Part shown: positions 32,178 to 40,606 of the stretch, one piece after another | Numbering within the stretch: the stretch's first letter is position 1 | Layout: each line of letters starts with the position of its first letter | From: Saprospiraceae bacterium | GTDB taxonomy: Bacteria > Bacteroidota > Bacteroidia > Chitinophagales > Saprospiraceae | NCBI GenBank assembly: GCA_016714985.1 | Contig: JADKBS010000020.1 | Span: forward strand, 140,939 to 204,938 | Reading direction: 5' to 3' | DNA: 64,000 bases | The notes under the pieces: model-generated | Databases searched by the model: none | What the model was told of the DNA's origin: nothing | The model's input: only the letters and a program-made list of their open reading frames with translations | Translations under genes and position numbers: made by a program

Positions 32178-32199
32178 GCAAGGGGGCTTGCCCCCTTGC
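32178..32199. terminator. Short hairpin before hypA
   Basis: GCAAGGGGG pairs with CCCCCTTGC around CTTG, between the small membrane protein and hypA. It may weaken read-through, but no T-tract follows. Confidence 0.5.
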
Positions 32200-32213
32200 T
32201 TACATCTCGCACC

Positions 32214-32555
32214 ATGCACGAACTTTCCATCATATCCAGCATCGTCCAAATCGCTGAGGCCGAAGTAGAAAAGGCCGGGGCGCAGCGGGTCGAGTCCATC
32301 GAACTGGACATCGGCGAACTGGCGGGCATCGAGTTCTCGGCACTGGATTTTGCATGGGAGGTCGGCGTGAGCCAAACGGTGCTGGAAAGTGCCGAGCGGC
32401 ACATCCACCGCATCGGGGGGGAGGCAAGGTGCAGCGAATGCGAAACGGTCTTCGACATGCAGGCGCTGTACGACCCCTGCCCAAGCTGCGGATCGTTTTT
32501 TAGCGAAATATTGAAAGGCAAAGAACTGAGCGTCAAGGCGTTGACAGTAACTTGA
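32214..32555 (+). CDS. hypA: Hydrogenase nickel insertion protein HypA
   Basis: The start at MHELSIISSIVQIAEAEVEK (32214) gives 113 residues with the Ni-binding MHE N-terminus, where His2 is essential. An earlier in-frame Met (32175) would mask this and was rejected. The zinc domain is RCSECETVFDMQ with CPSCGSFF. It delivers Ni to the large subunit together with HypB, whose gene follows. Confidence 0.95.
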   Translation: MHELSIISSIVQIAEAEVEKAGAQRVESIELDIGELAGIEFSALDFAWEVGVSQTVLESAERHIHRIGGEARCSECETVFDMQALYDPCPSCGSFFSEILKGKELSVKALTVT

Positions 32556-32568
32556 AATGGTTTGAAGA

Positions 32569-32640
32569 GTTCGATTTGTTTGATGAGTTTGAGTCGTGCG
32601 TGACAAATCAAACTCATCGAACAAATCAAACCCATCGAAC
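32569..32640. repeat. Inverted degenerate repeat before hypB
   Basis: GTTCGATTTGTTTGATGAGT on the left is the imperfect complement of TCAAACTCATCGAACAAATC on the right, followed by further ATCGAACAAAT words. Read as protein it would give a repetitive NQTHRTNQTHRT stretch, which argues that hypB starts after it. Confidence 0.75.
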
Positions 32641-32653
32641 AAATTTTACAAAT

Positions 32654-33478
32654 ATGTGCGGAATATGCGGCTGCGGCCAACCCAACGGCGCAGTAACCAT
32701 CAGCAAAATAGACCTAAAAAGGGTCAACTTCGGAAAGGTGACACCTCTCCAAGAGGTGTCACCTTTAGGTCACCACGACCATGACCACCACCATGTTCAT
32801 GCGCCTGCGGCGAAACAGGCACCCGGCAAGACCGTCCTGCAAATCGAGCAGGACATCTTGGGCAAAAACAACCTTTTGGCCGAACGCAACCGGGGTTATT
32901 TCGAGGCGAAGAACATCCTCGCCCTGAACCTCGTCAGTTCGCCGGGCAGCGGTAAGACGGCTCTGCTGGAACGCACCCTGGCCGATTTAAAAGGCGAAAT
33001 CCCCTGCTACGTCATAGAGGGTGACCAACAGACCTCGAACGATGCCGACCGCATCGCCGCCACGGGTGCCGAGGTCGTGCAAATCAACACGGGCAAGGGC
33101 TGCCACCTTGAAGCAGATATGGTTAACGAGGCATTGCGCCAGCTGAAACCCACGGACGGCTCGCTGCTCTTCATCGAAAACGTGGGCAACCTCGTCTGCC
33201 CCGCCATGTTCGACCTCGGCGAGGGCGCACGGGTGGTCATCATCAGCGTGACCGAGGGCGACGACAAGCCGCTCAAGTACCCCGATATGTTCCACTCCTC
33301 GCAGCTTTGCATCATCAACAAGATTGACCTGCTGCCCTACGTGAATTTCAGCGTGGAAAAAGCGAAGGAATACGCCCAACGGGTCAGCCATATCACCGAA
33401 TTCATCGAGGTGTCGGCGACCACGGGGCAGGGGATGGAGCGGTGGTATGAGTGGCTTCGCAAAAGGAGGGGTGCGTAA
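32654..33478 (+). CDS. hypB: Hydrogenase nickel incorporation GTPase HypB
   Basis: The start at MCGICGCGQ (32654) gives 274 residues and the N-terminal Cys motif of HypB that binds Ni with high affinity. The frame is open upstream through an inverted repeat (to 32552), which should be untranslated. A His-rich segment follows (LGHHDHDHHHVHAP), then the GTPase: P-loop LVSSPGSGKTALL, EGDQQTSNDADRI, G4 INKID and the second metal site GNLVCP. It supplies Ni in a GTP-dependent step. A perfect 14-bp hairpin lies in the coding sequence at 32734-32766. Confidence 0.94.
   Translation: MCGICGCGQPNGAVTISKIDLKRVNFGKVTPLQEVSPLGHHDHDHHHVHAPAAKQAPGKTVLQIEQDILGKNNLLAERNRGYFEAKNILALNLVSSPGSGKTALLERTLADLKGEIPCYVIEGDQQTSNDADRIAATGAEVVQINTGKGCHLEADMVNEALRQLKPTDGSLLFIENVGNLVCPAMFDLGEGARVVIISVTEGDDKPLKYPDMFHSSQLCIINKIDLLPYVNFSVEKAKEYAQRVSHITEFIEVSATTGQGMERWYEWLRKRRGA
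32734..32766. repeat. Perfect hairpin inside hypB
   Basis: AAAGGTGACACCTC and GAGGTGTCACCTTT form a 14-bp stem with a 5-nt loop, encoding KVTPLQEVSPL just before the His-rich segment. Each arm is itself almost palindromic (AGGTGACACCT). It looks like an intergenic-type repeat inserted in frame. Confidence 0.75.
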
Positions 33479-33496
33479 TTGGGAGGGGTGTGGAGT

Positions 33497-33537
33497 TTGA
33501 TTTAAGATATAAGATAGACGATATAAGATTTAAGATT
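33497..33537. repeat. ATAAGAT-type degenerate repeat
   Basis: GATTTAAGATATAAGATA and GACGATATAAGATTTAAG closely resemble the words at 28557-28595, so this word is shared by two gaps of the hydrogenase locus. Confidence 0.7.
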
Positions 33538-33677
33538 TGGGCACGTGGAAGCTGATTTTATTTGGTTGAATTGGCTCGTGGGCAAATCATACAAAATAAA
33601 TCAATCGCCAATTAAATCAAAATCAACCAACACCCCCGAAACACCACACTTTATCAACTCAAAAATAATCGTGCAAA

Positions 33678-33932
33678 ATGTGTCTAGCAATCCCCGGCAA
33701 AATAACCGCCATCAGCGCCCAATTGGATGAAACTTTCCGCATCGGGAGCGTGTCATTTGGCGGCATCAAAAAAGAAGTGAACCTCTCCATGGTGCCAGAT
33801 GCGCAGGTCGGCGACTATGTGCTCGTGCATGTGGGCGTGGCCATCAGCGTGGTGGACGAGGAGGAGGCGACGAAGACCTTTGAATACCTTCAACAATTGG
33901 GTGAGGTGGAGGAGTTGGACGCTCCTTCATAA
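33678..33932 (+). CDS. hypC: Hydrogenase assembly chaperone HypC/HupF
   Basis: The 84-residue protein begins MCLAIPGKITAIS, with the essential Cys2 and the MCLAIPG signature. It holds the Fe(CN)2CO unit with HypD and hands it to the large subunit. The usual partners hypD, hypE and hypF are not in the window, so they must lie elsewhere. Confidence 0.95.
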   Translation: MCLAIPGKITAISAQLDETFRIGSVSFGGIKKEVNLSMVPDAQVGDYVLVHVGVAISVVDEEEATKTFEYLQQLGEVEELDAPS

Positions 33933-33974
33933 AGACGGTGGCTTGCTATCGCCGTAAGGCGGGACTCCTAATAG

Positions 33975-34117
33975 TTTCGGCGGACATGCTTTTTGCCTAG
34001 GCATAAAGCATGTCCGCCGAAATTAAGCATCCAGGGCCGCCAGCGAAGCTGGCGGCCACCGGGATTTGTTTTTTTAGTTGAAACGGAAATTTTGCTTCGC
34101 AAAATTTCCGTTTCAAC
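33975..34117. terminator. Three successive hairpins between convergent genes
   Basis: Stem 1: 33975-33992 with 34005-34022 (18 bp, core CGGCGGACATGCTTT). Stem 2: 34035-34044 with 34048-34057 (GGCCGCCAGC). Stem 3: 34077-34095 with 34099-34117 (19 bp, core GAAACGGAAATTTTGC). T-tracts follow stem 2. They separate hypC from the leftward serine hydrolase. Confidence 0.8.
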
Positions 34118-34150
34118 TTTTCTGGGAGCAACAGTTGTGCAAACCCAAAA

Positions 34151-35695
34151 TCAACCTTTCCTTACAAACTCATACGGCGTAAACTCCACAAAATCAGCGA
34201 CTTGCAGAATGAACTGCTTCACCGCCCCGTTTTCAACCTTGAACTCCACTGGCTTGATACCGAATAGCGGGTCGTTGAAGGAAAGCAGGAAACGGTTGCC
34301 GCCGAGCGGCTCCAATTTGCCCACGAGGTTTGGGTGGTGCTGGAAACGCAGTTTCAATGCATCGCCATCCTTAATCATGTCAAGGTTGCCATAAGCCCCG
34401 TTTTCGTAGTGGCCAGCGTATTTCTCCCACCCCAGGGCCATTTTCGGCTGCTGCGCAATGGAGTCCCGCATCTGCTTGATGTACTGCGTTTGCTCGGCGT
34501 TTTGGGCCTTGGCATCTGCCACAAAAATGGCGTTGTAATTCCTGTAAGGCAGGCCGAGGTAGGCGTCCATGATTTCCCTTTTCAACGCTGTATAGAACGA
34601 GTTGGCGTCCGTATTGGTCAGCACCACGATGCCGAGCTTGTGCTCCGGGAACATCGTCACCGAGGTCACGAAACCATTTACGCCGCCCGTGTGGGATACC
34701 TCTTCGTAGCCGTCGTAATCGCTCAGTTCCCAGCCCATGCCGTAGAGGGCATAATGCCGACGGATGCCGTATTTCGTCGTTTGCCGACGGCCCTCGATGC
34801 TCAATGGCTGGCGGGTGCGCCGCAAAACCTTCATCGGCAGCACGGTCTGGCCCTCGTAGCGGCCACTGTCGAGCTGCGCAATGAGCCAATGGCCCATGTC
34901 CTCCACGCTACTGAAAATGCTGCCTGCCGGGGCGAGGTTGTCAATTTGCCCATAGGGTATCTTCATCAGCTCGCCCGTGGCGGGGTGCAGCGTGTGCGCA
35001 CGGGCAGCGTTGGTGGCCTTGCCGATTTCAGCGCTGAGGGCCAGCGTCCGGTTCATTTTCAAGGGTTGGAAAATGCGTTGTCGCAGGTTGTCCTCCCAGG
35101 TCTTCCCGCTGATGCGCTCGATGCACTTGCCAGCAATGAGGAAGCCCGCATTGCAATAGCCCCAAGTGGTGCGAAAGGGGTAAACGGGTGTCAGTTTCCC
35201 GAATTTTTCGATGACCTGCTCCTGCGTGAGGTTGCTCGTCCAGTACATGAAATCGCCTTGGAAGGTCTCCATGCCGATGCGGTGGCTGACGATGTCCTGC
35301 AGGTTGAGGTGCTGCTCCACCCAGTCGTCCTTCATGTTGAAGCCGGGCAGGTGCTTCGCAACGGGGTCGTCGAGCTTGCAAAGGCCGTCGTTTTCGAGCA
35401 TGGCGAGGGCCGTGCCCGTAAATGCCTTGGTATTGGAACCGATGGCAAAAAGCGTGTTGGCGTCCACTTTTTCGGGCTTGCCCGCTTCCAGTAGGCCGTA
35501 GCCCTTGGCCACCACCAACTTGCCGTCCTTCACCACGCCGACGGCCACGCCGGGGATGTTCCAGTCTTTCAAGGCCCGGTTTACGTAAGTGTCGAGGCTG
35601 TCCCGCAGAAAGGCGGGGAGATTGGCAGTAGGTTGTGCAACGAGGTTTGCGGAGCAAAAAAGCCCCAAGAATGCAAGGATGGATAACAGTCGCAT
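34151..35695 (-). CDS. Secreted serine hydrolase (beta-lactamase/class C-like) with DUF3471-type tail
   Basis: The 514-residue protein has a signal peptide (MRLLSILAFLGLFCSANLVA). The class C penicillin-binding-like fold shows SNTK (catalytic Ser and Lys) near residue 92, YCNAG (YxN) near 180 and HTGGVNG (third motif) near 335. The last 110 residues form a small beta domain (YAGHYENGAYGNLDMIKDGD) as in DUF3471. Such enzymes are mostly esterases or peptidases of unknown substrate, not true lactamases. It acts in the periplasm or at the surface. Confidence 0.9.
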   Translation of the reverse strand: MRLLSILAFLGLFCSANLVAQPTANLPAFLRDSLDTYVNRALKDWNIPGVAVGVVKDGKLVVAKGYGLLEAGKPEKVDANTLFAIGSNTKAFTGTALAMLENDGLCKLDDPVAKHLPGFNMKDDWVEQHLNLQDIVSHRIGMETFQGDFMYWTSNLTQEQVIEKFGKLTPVYPFRTTWGYCNAGFLIAGKCIERISGKTWEDNLRQRIFQPLKMNRTLALSAEIGKATNAARAHTLHPATGELMKIPYGQIDNLAPAGSIFSSVEDMGHWLIAQLDSGRYEGQTVLPMKVLRRTRQPLSIEGRRQTTKYGIRRHYALYGMGWELSDYDGYEEVSHTGGVNGFVTSVTMFPEHKLGIVVLTNTDANSFYTALKREIMDAYLGLPYRNYNAIFVADAKAQNAEQTQYIKQMRDSIAQQPKMALGWEKYAGHYENGAYGNLDMIKDGDALKLRFQHHPNLVGKLEPLGGNRFLLSFNDPLFGIKPVEFKVENGAVKQFILQVADFVEFTPYEFVRKG

Positions 35696-35730
35696 AAAGG
35701 TGATGTTTGGTGAAGGAATGGGCGAAGGTA

Positions 35731-35786
35731 CACAGATTTACGATTTGGGATTGCGGATTTACCCAGTCTGCCGACAGGCAGGGATT
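35731..35786. repeat. Heptamer words and 21-bp palindrome copy 2
   Basis: 35731-35760 is a run of 7-nt words (CAGATTT, ACGATTT, GGGATTG, CGGATTT). At 35766-35786 the 21-bp sequence is the exact reverse complement of 28708-28728. Confidence 0.75.
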
Positions 35787-35860
35787 GGGCAACTGCTTGA
35801 ATTCCAATTGATTGCATCGTAGCGTTGGACAAATCTAAGCCTCAGACCTTCGCAACGTCC

Positions 35861-36883
35861 TCACTTCAACTCCTTCGGCCTCACCCCCACCTTTTCCTTC
35901 TGCCCATTGCGGAGCAACACCAGCTCCACCATCCGGTTGATGCTACTGGCGTCGAGGTGCTTGTGCAGGTCGTCAATGGACTGAACGGAATCGCCCTCAA
36001 AGCCGATGATGATGTCGCCGACCTGGAGCACGCCGCTGGATGGGCCGCTCGGCTCCACGCCCTGCACGAGGATACCCGTTTTCTTGGACAAATTGTGGAA
36101 GCTAACCGAGCGAGGATTGATGGGCACGGTTTGACCGCTGATGCCGATGAAGCCACGGCGCACCTTGCCGTCCATGAGCAGCTTGCCCACCACGAACTCG
36201 GCGAGGCTCGACGATACGGCAAAGCAAAGCCCCTGCGCTGGCAGGATGACCGCCGTGTTCACGCCGATGACCTCGCCCTTGCTGTCCACGAGCGGGCCAC
36301 CAGAATTGCCGGGGTTGAGCGCTGCATCGGTTTGGATGACGTCGTCAATCAGCCTGCCGCTTTCGCTGCGCAAGGTGCGGCCCAAGGCGCTGATGACGCC
36401 CGCCGTCACGGAGTATTGGAAACCGTAGGGATTGCCGATGGCCACTGCCAACTGCCCCACCTGTAGCTGCTCACTCTTGCCGAAGCGCACGGCACGGAGG
36501 CCGTCGCCGCTGATTTGCAGCAGGGCAAGGTCGGTGGCGGGGTCTTCGCCCACGAGGCGGCCCGTGAACTCCCGGCCATCCTGCAATACCACCTCGACTT
36601 TTGTGGCATTGTTCACCACATGGCTGTTCGTCACGATGTACCCATCGGAGGAAATGATGAAGCCACTGCCCGTACCGAAGGGTTGCTGCCCTTGGCGGGC
36701 CTGCGGGCTGGGCTTTTTTTCCACCTTAATCTGCACCACCGACGGGCTGACCGTCTGCGATACGCCCACCACCGTGCGGGAATAGGCATCGAGCAAATAG
36801 GCATCTGGGTGCGGTGTGTTTACAGGTGGGTAACCGTTGTCGGAGTGGTTTTGTGGGGCTGAGATTGAAATTGATTTTGACAT
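35861..36883 (-). CDS. S1C family serine protease (HtrA-like) with PDZ domain
   Basis: Starting at MSKSISISAPQNHSDNGYPP (36883) the protein has 340 residues. The trypsin-like domain has the triad: His in IVTNSHVVNNAT, Asp in PATDLALLQISG and Ser in LNPGNSGGPLV. A C-terminal PDZ domain (GILVQGVEPSGPSSGVLQVG, DIIIGFEGDSVQ) follows. No signal peptide is evident, so it may be cytosolic or exported in an atypical way. A longer upstream frame to 37018 lacks coding character. It would degrade or check damaged proteins. Confidence 0.9.
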   Translation of the reverse strand: MSKSISISAPQNHSDNGYPPVNTPHPDAYLLDAYSRTVVGVSQTVSPSVVQIKVEKKPSPQARQGQQPFGTGSGFIISSDGYIVTNSHVVNNATKVEVVLQDGREFTGRLVGEDPATDLALLQISGDGLRAVRFGKSEQLQVGQLAVAIGNPYGFQYSVTAGVISALGRTLRSESGRLIDDVIQTDAALNPGNSGGPLVDSKGEVIGVNTAVILPAQGLCFAVSSSLAEFVVGKLLMDGKVRRGFIGISGQTVPINPRSVSFHNLSKKTGILVQGVEPSGPSSGVLQVGDIIIGFEGDSVQSIDDLHKHLDASSINRMVELVLLRNGQKEKVGVRPKELK

Positions 36884-37061
36884 ATCCGGGCTGATTTGTG
36901 CCGGCCTTCTGTTTTGTTTAGGATGAAGCGGGCCATGAAAATCGTTCCAAACCAGCTTGAAAGACAAAATGGCAGATACTTTCAGATTATTGGGGAAAAT
37001 ACCAACAGATATTGTCAACTTACCGCCCGTTTATTATTCAAAAGCAGACAAAACACGACTA

Positions 37062-37181
37062 TTTAGGAGGGATGGGAGGAAGGAGAAAAAATTTCAATTT
37101 TTCTCCCTCCTCCCGTCTTTTGGGGATTTTTTCTGGAAAAATTTAAAATTTTTCCAGAAAAAAATCCCCCTGCTAAGTAGG
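37062..37181. repeat. Two-hairpin MITE-like element, copy 1
   Basis: The element begins TTTAGGAGGGATGGGAGGA and ends CCCCCTGCTAAGTAGG, an imperfect terminal inverted repeat. Inside is a first palindrome (GGAGAAAAAATTTC with its complement) and a second, longer one (GGGGATTTTTTCTGGAAAAA with its complement). Copy 2 is at 52508-52633 with the same layout, a nearly identical first hairpin and a different second hairpin. It ends 15 nt before the MFS start codon. Confidence 0.75.
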
Positions 37182-37196
37182 TATGACAAAACAACC

Positions 37197-38350
37197 ATGT
37201 CCATTTCAGAAGGAAACCGCATCCGGGCCGTGTATTTCATGGTCTTTTGCTGCACGGCGGCCTGGCTGCCCATCATGGCCGATTTCCTGAAAGAGCGGGG
37301 CATGAGTGGCTTGCAGACCAGCGCCATCCTCAGCACCACGCCCATCGTCATGTTCGCCGTGCAGCCCTTCTACGGCATGCTCGCCGACCGCATCGGATAC
37401 AAGCGCTGTCTGCTCTTTTCCACGGCGCTGGCCGGATTGAGTTACCTGCTCTACCTCAGTCAAGGCGGCTTCTGGTACCTGCTCGGCATCACCGTGGTCA
37501 TGTCGGTGTTCTACAATGCCCTGCAACCCCTGCTCGACACCCTCGCCCTCGGCCTTGCCGAGCGTGACCCCAGCTTCAATTATGGCAACCTTCGCATCGC
37601 AGGGGCGGCGGGCTGGTCGTTCACGGGCATCATCAACGGCTATTGCATCGAAGCCCTCGATACGAGCGTGATTTTCGTGCTTTCGGCCATCAGCATGTTC
37701 CTCGCCTTCGGCCTTGCGTTGTTGTTGGCTGGCGCCAAACGGGGGCTGCCACCGTGCAAACCGCCAAGGCATTCCCCAAGGAGGTCTTCTCGAACCGCCG
37801 CCTCATGCTGTTCCTGCTCATGGTCGTGCTGGTGTCCATGGGCGGCACCACCATCTGGAATTTCTACTCCCTTTATATGAAGGAAAACGGCGCAACGGCC
37901 TCGCTCGTCGGCTTCGGCCTGTCGTTCCAGGGGCTTTGCGAGCTACCCTTGTTCTTCTTTGCGGCCCGCATCATTGGTCGGTTCGGCCTTCGGCCAACGC
38001 TGCTGCTCACGCTGTTTGCGCTGGCCCTGCGCATGCTGCTGTACTACCTCGTCGGCAATCCCAAGATGGCCATCGCCATCGAGCTGCTGCACGGTGTCTC
38101 GTGGTCGCTGTTCTGGGTGGCCTGCGTGGAGCACGTCAATTCGATGGTGCGGGAGGAGTGGCGGGCCACGGGGCAGTCCCTGCTCTATGCCGCCTACTAT
38201 GGGGCTGGGGCCATCCTCGGCAATTTCTGGACGGGCTGGCTGGCGGATACGGGAATGAAAATCGGGGGTATTTTTTTGTTGAATGCGGGGCTGGTGGCGG
38301 GCGTGGGGGTGATGGCTTGGGTGGGTGGGGTTGGGCGGGAGCGGGGTTGA
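37197..38350 (+). pseudogene. MFS transporter (MFS_1-like) with one frameshift
   Basis: The first part from MSISEGNRIRAVYFMVF (37197) is in one frame to about 37740 and the rest, from AATVQTAKAFPKEVFSNR, continues in the frame that ends at 38350. Together they make about 384 residues with 12 helices, resembling the MFS_1-like (LacY/NupG/HcaT) group. The break is at a run of five G (37741-37745); a sixth G would restore the reading frame. It could be a recent mutation, a phase-variable tract or a base-calling error. The longer frame upstream to 36957 crosses the repeat element and is not a gene. Confidence 0.8.
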
Positions 38351-38577
38351 GGTGACATCTTTTTCCTGTGCAGGCATGAAACTTAACCAAGGGTTTTGAT
38401 GGGGGAAGGTGTCATCTTAGACTCGCCGCAAGCACAAACTTTGATGGAAACACAAAGCTTGATTTAACCACTCAACTGCCACTTTTGGGTAGCTGCTGTT
38501 AGCTCCATGTGCTTCTTAGTCTAAGGCACAATGTAAATTAATTTCAAATTGCCTTTTTGATTCCTTGATTCATGTCA

Positions 38578-40330
38578 TTATGATTTTGAATTGAGATTAC
38601 ATTTACCGCAAGCACATTTCCATGAATTGTTCGAAGTATTAGTAATCCAAGTCAGGCAGGTTTCGCAAAAAGTACATTCATAAAATGTCTTTATAGAATT
38701 TGCGTATTGAAGGATTTCAGTATTGCTTAATGTTAGTGCCCATTCATTATAATGGGCTCCAAATAAGTTTCTCAAAAAGGAAAGTTTCTCAATTGTTTCT
38801 AGTGTTTCTCCCAACTCTGTACGTTTTAGTTTCTTATAAACACCGGGAAACAGATCCCCCAATGTGTATTTGTCCTCTTTTTCTCACAATACTTATTGGC
38901 AAAGAGTAACTTAAGTGATTGCATATTTTCTCTAATAGTACACCTGCTTTAGGAACTGATTAAATTGATGTCGGAAGTTGAAATAGCAATCGTAAGTGAA
39001 TTATCCTTTTTCAGTATCTTTTTTAATTAAAAATGGACCATTTTCAAAATCCCATTTTAAAATTTCTACTTCTGAAAACTCATGATTATGTCTTCTGAAA
39101 ATAGTTTTTAGTTGATTCAGAAACAATCGGTCATGGATTGAAAAAATTAGTTGCCAATCTCTAAAACTTTTCAAGAGAAAATCTACAAACATTAATCGAA
39201 TTGAAGAATCTACACTTTGAAGAACATCATCTAATATCAAAACCTTTTCTTGTCCGTTGTCTGCTGCTTCTTTAATTATCGAGAGGAACACAAGTAGAGC
39301 TAGAAGGTCAAGGTTTGCCTCACTGAAAATATTATTAGGCTGAATTTCTTTTCCGTTTTTAAGATGAACTATAATATCAAAAGATACCTTTGTTACATCA
39401 CCAATTCGCAGTTCAATTCTATCAAAGAAGTTTGAAGAAGAAATTGCTTTGAAGGATTCTGTTAAATAAGACCCTGCATCAGAAAATATTTTAACAACTT
39501 ATCTTGAGTTTTTCTTGGATACCCCCAGGATTATTTATTATATTCGGTTCCTTTTTGTTTATGGATTGAATTTTTTCAGAAATATTTTTGATTTTTTTTG
39601 CTATGTCAAGAGCTTGATTGTTCACCTGGAATTTTATGCCTTTTCTTGACATAAGGTCTCTTTGTTTTTTATTGATTCCGTTGTATATTTTTTCGGAAAT
39701 AAATAAATCAAAGTCCTTTGGAGTAAGTGAAATTTCGTCAGAAGCTATCCCAATTTGTTTTGCCAACTTTTCTGCCAACTCTCTTCTCTCAATTTTCAAT
39801 TGCATTTTCTCAGATTTTAATTCAGCAGGTTCTGCTATATTAAATTCTGTGGAATTCTCATGTATTAAACTTTTTATATAACCAAAAAATAGAACTTGCT
39901 TTTGATGCGATGGTGTTTGAATGAATTTTAAAATATCACTTCGCCTTAAAACTATTGGAGCAATGCTAAAATTTTGGTGTGCTTGGTTGTTTACCAATTT
40001 TAACTTATAAACATCTTCTTTCTTTTCAATTTGAATATGTCTTTCTAAGGTTGTTGTGTCTTGAAAAGTGACTTTAATTTTTGCAGTGTCATAGTCCTTT
40101 AATGAAATCGGACTTGGTTTCAGTTCTGACTTTAATGATTGAGTTCTTTCAATTCTGGCTTGCAATCCAAATTCCAATGCATCAATAATGCTTGATTTTC
40201 CAGTCCCATTGTCACCGAAAATTATGAATGAGCATGGATGGTCAGCTGATTTATTCCAAAAATCAAGTTTGAGTGACTTAGGAATTCCACGAAACCGTTG
40301 TATTTCAATTGTGGAAATTTTTTTTGTCAT
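38578..40330 (-). pseudogene. Decayed AAA ATPase (SMC/RecF-like, defence type)
   Basis: Three pieces in different frames make one gene. 39491-40330 (279 codons) has the N-terminus IEIQRFRGIPKSLKLDF with Walker A GDNGTGKSS. From about 39490 to 39001 comes the signature-like FSEANLDLLALLVFLS and Walker B VLILDDVLQSVDSS with a switch His (FSIHDR). 38578-38890 holds YTLGDLFPGVYKKLK, FGAHYNEWALTLSN and a four-Cys ribbon (YECTFCETCLTW, WKCACGKC). At least three single-base shifts separate them. Such ATPases are common in phage-defence systems (PtuA- and RloC-like). The AT-rich composition supports horizontal origin. No partner nuclease is adjacent. Confidence 0.7.
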
Positions 40331-40606
40331 TCTATTAGTTTGAATTTATCTATCGGTTAAAATGTATCTTCTCGATGTAGCATTGCAGCTAACTTACTTA
40401 TTACCGCTACCCTATAGCGCCTACCCCAAAAAAACAGAACAATAGCCGCTACTTGGCTGCTCAGTTATTTAGCCTCCACAAAAATAGCTTTTCTTCATGA
40501 TTGCTCCAAAATTTGCAAACATAGCGTCAGCGTCTTTCCAGTAATACCCCTTTTAACAACATTTTTGTTGCCAACCATTTTTGACCACAATTCTGTTGTC
40601 AAAATC

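Noticed and set aside
34334..35494. 386-codon plus-strand frame opposite the serine hydrolase
   Set aside because: Shadow frame; the minus strand has all catalytic motifs and a signal peptide.
36957..37196. N-terminal extension of the MFS frame
   Set aside because: Translates through the two-hairpin element; the transporter's first helix begins right after ATG 37197.
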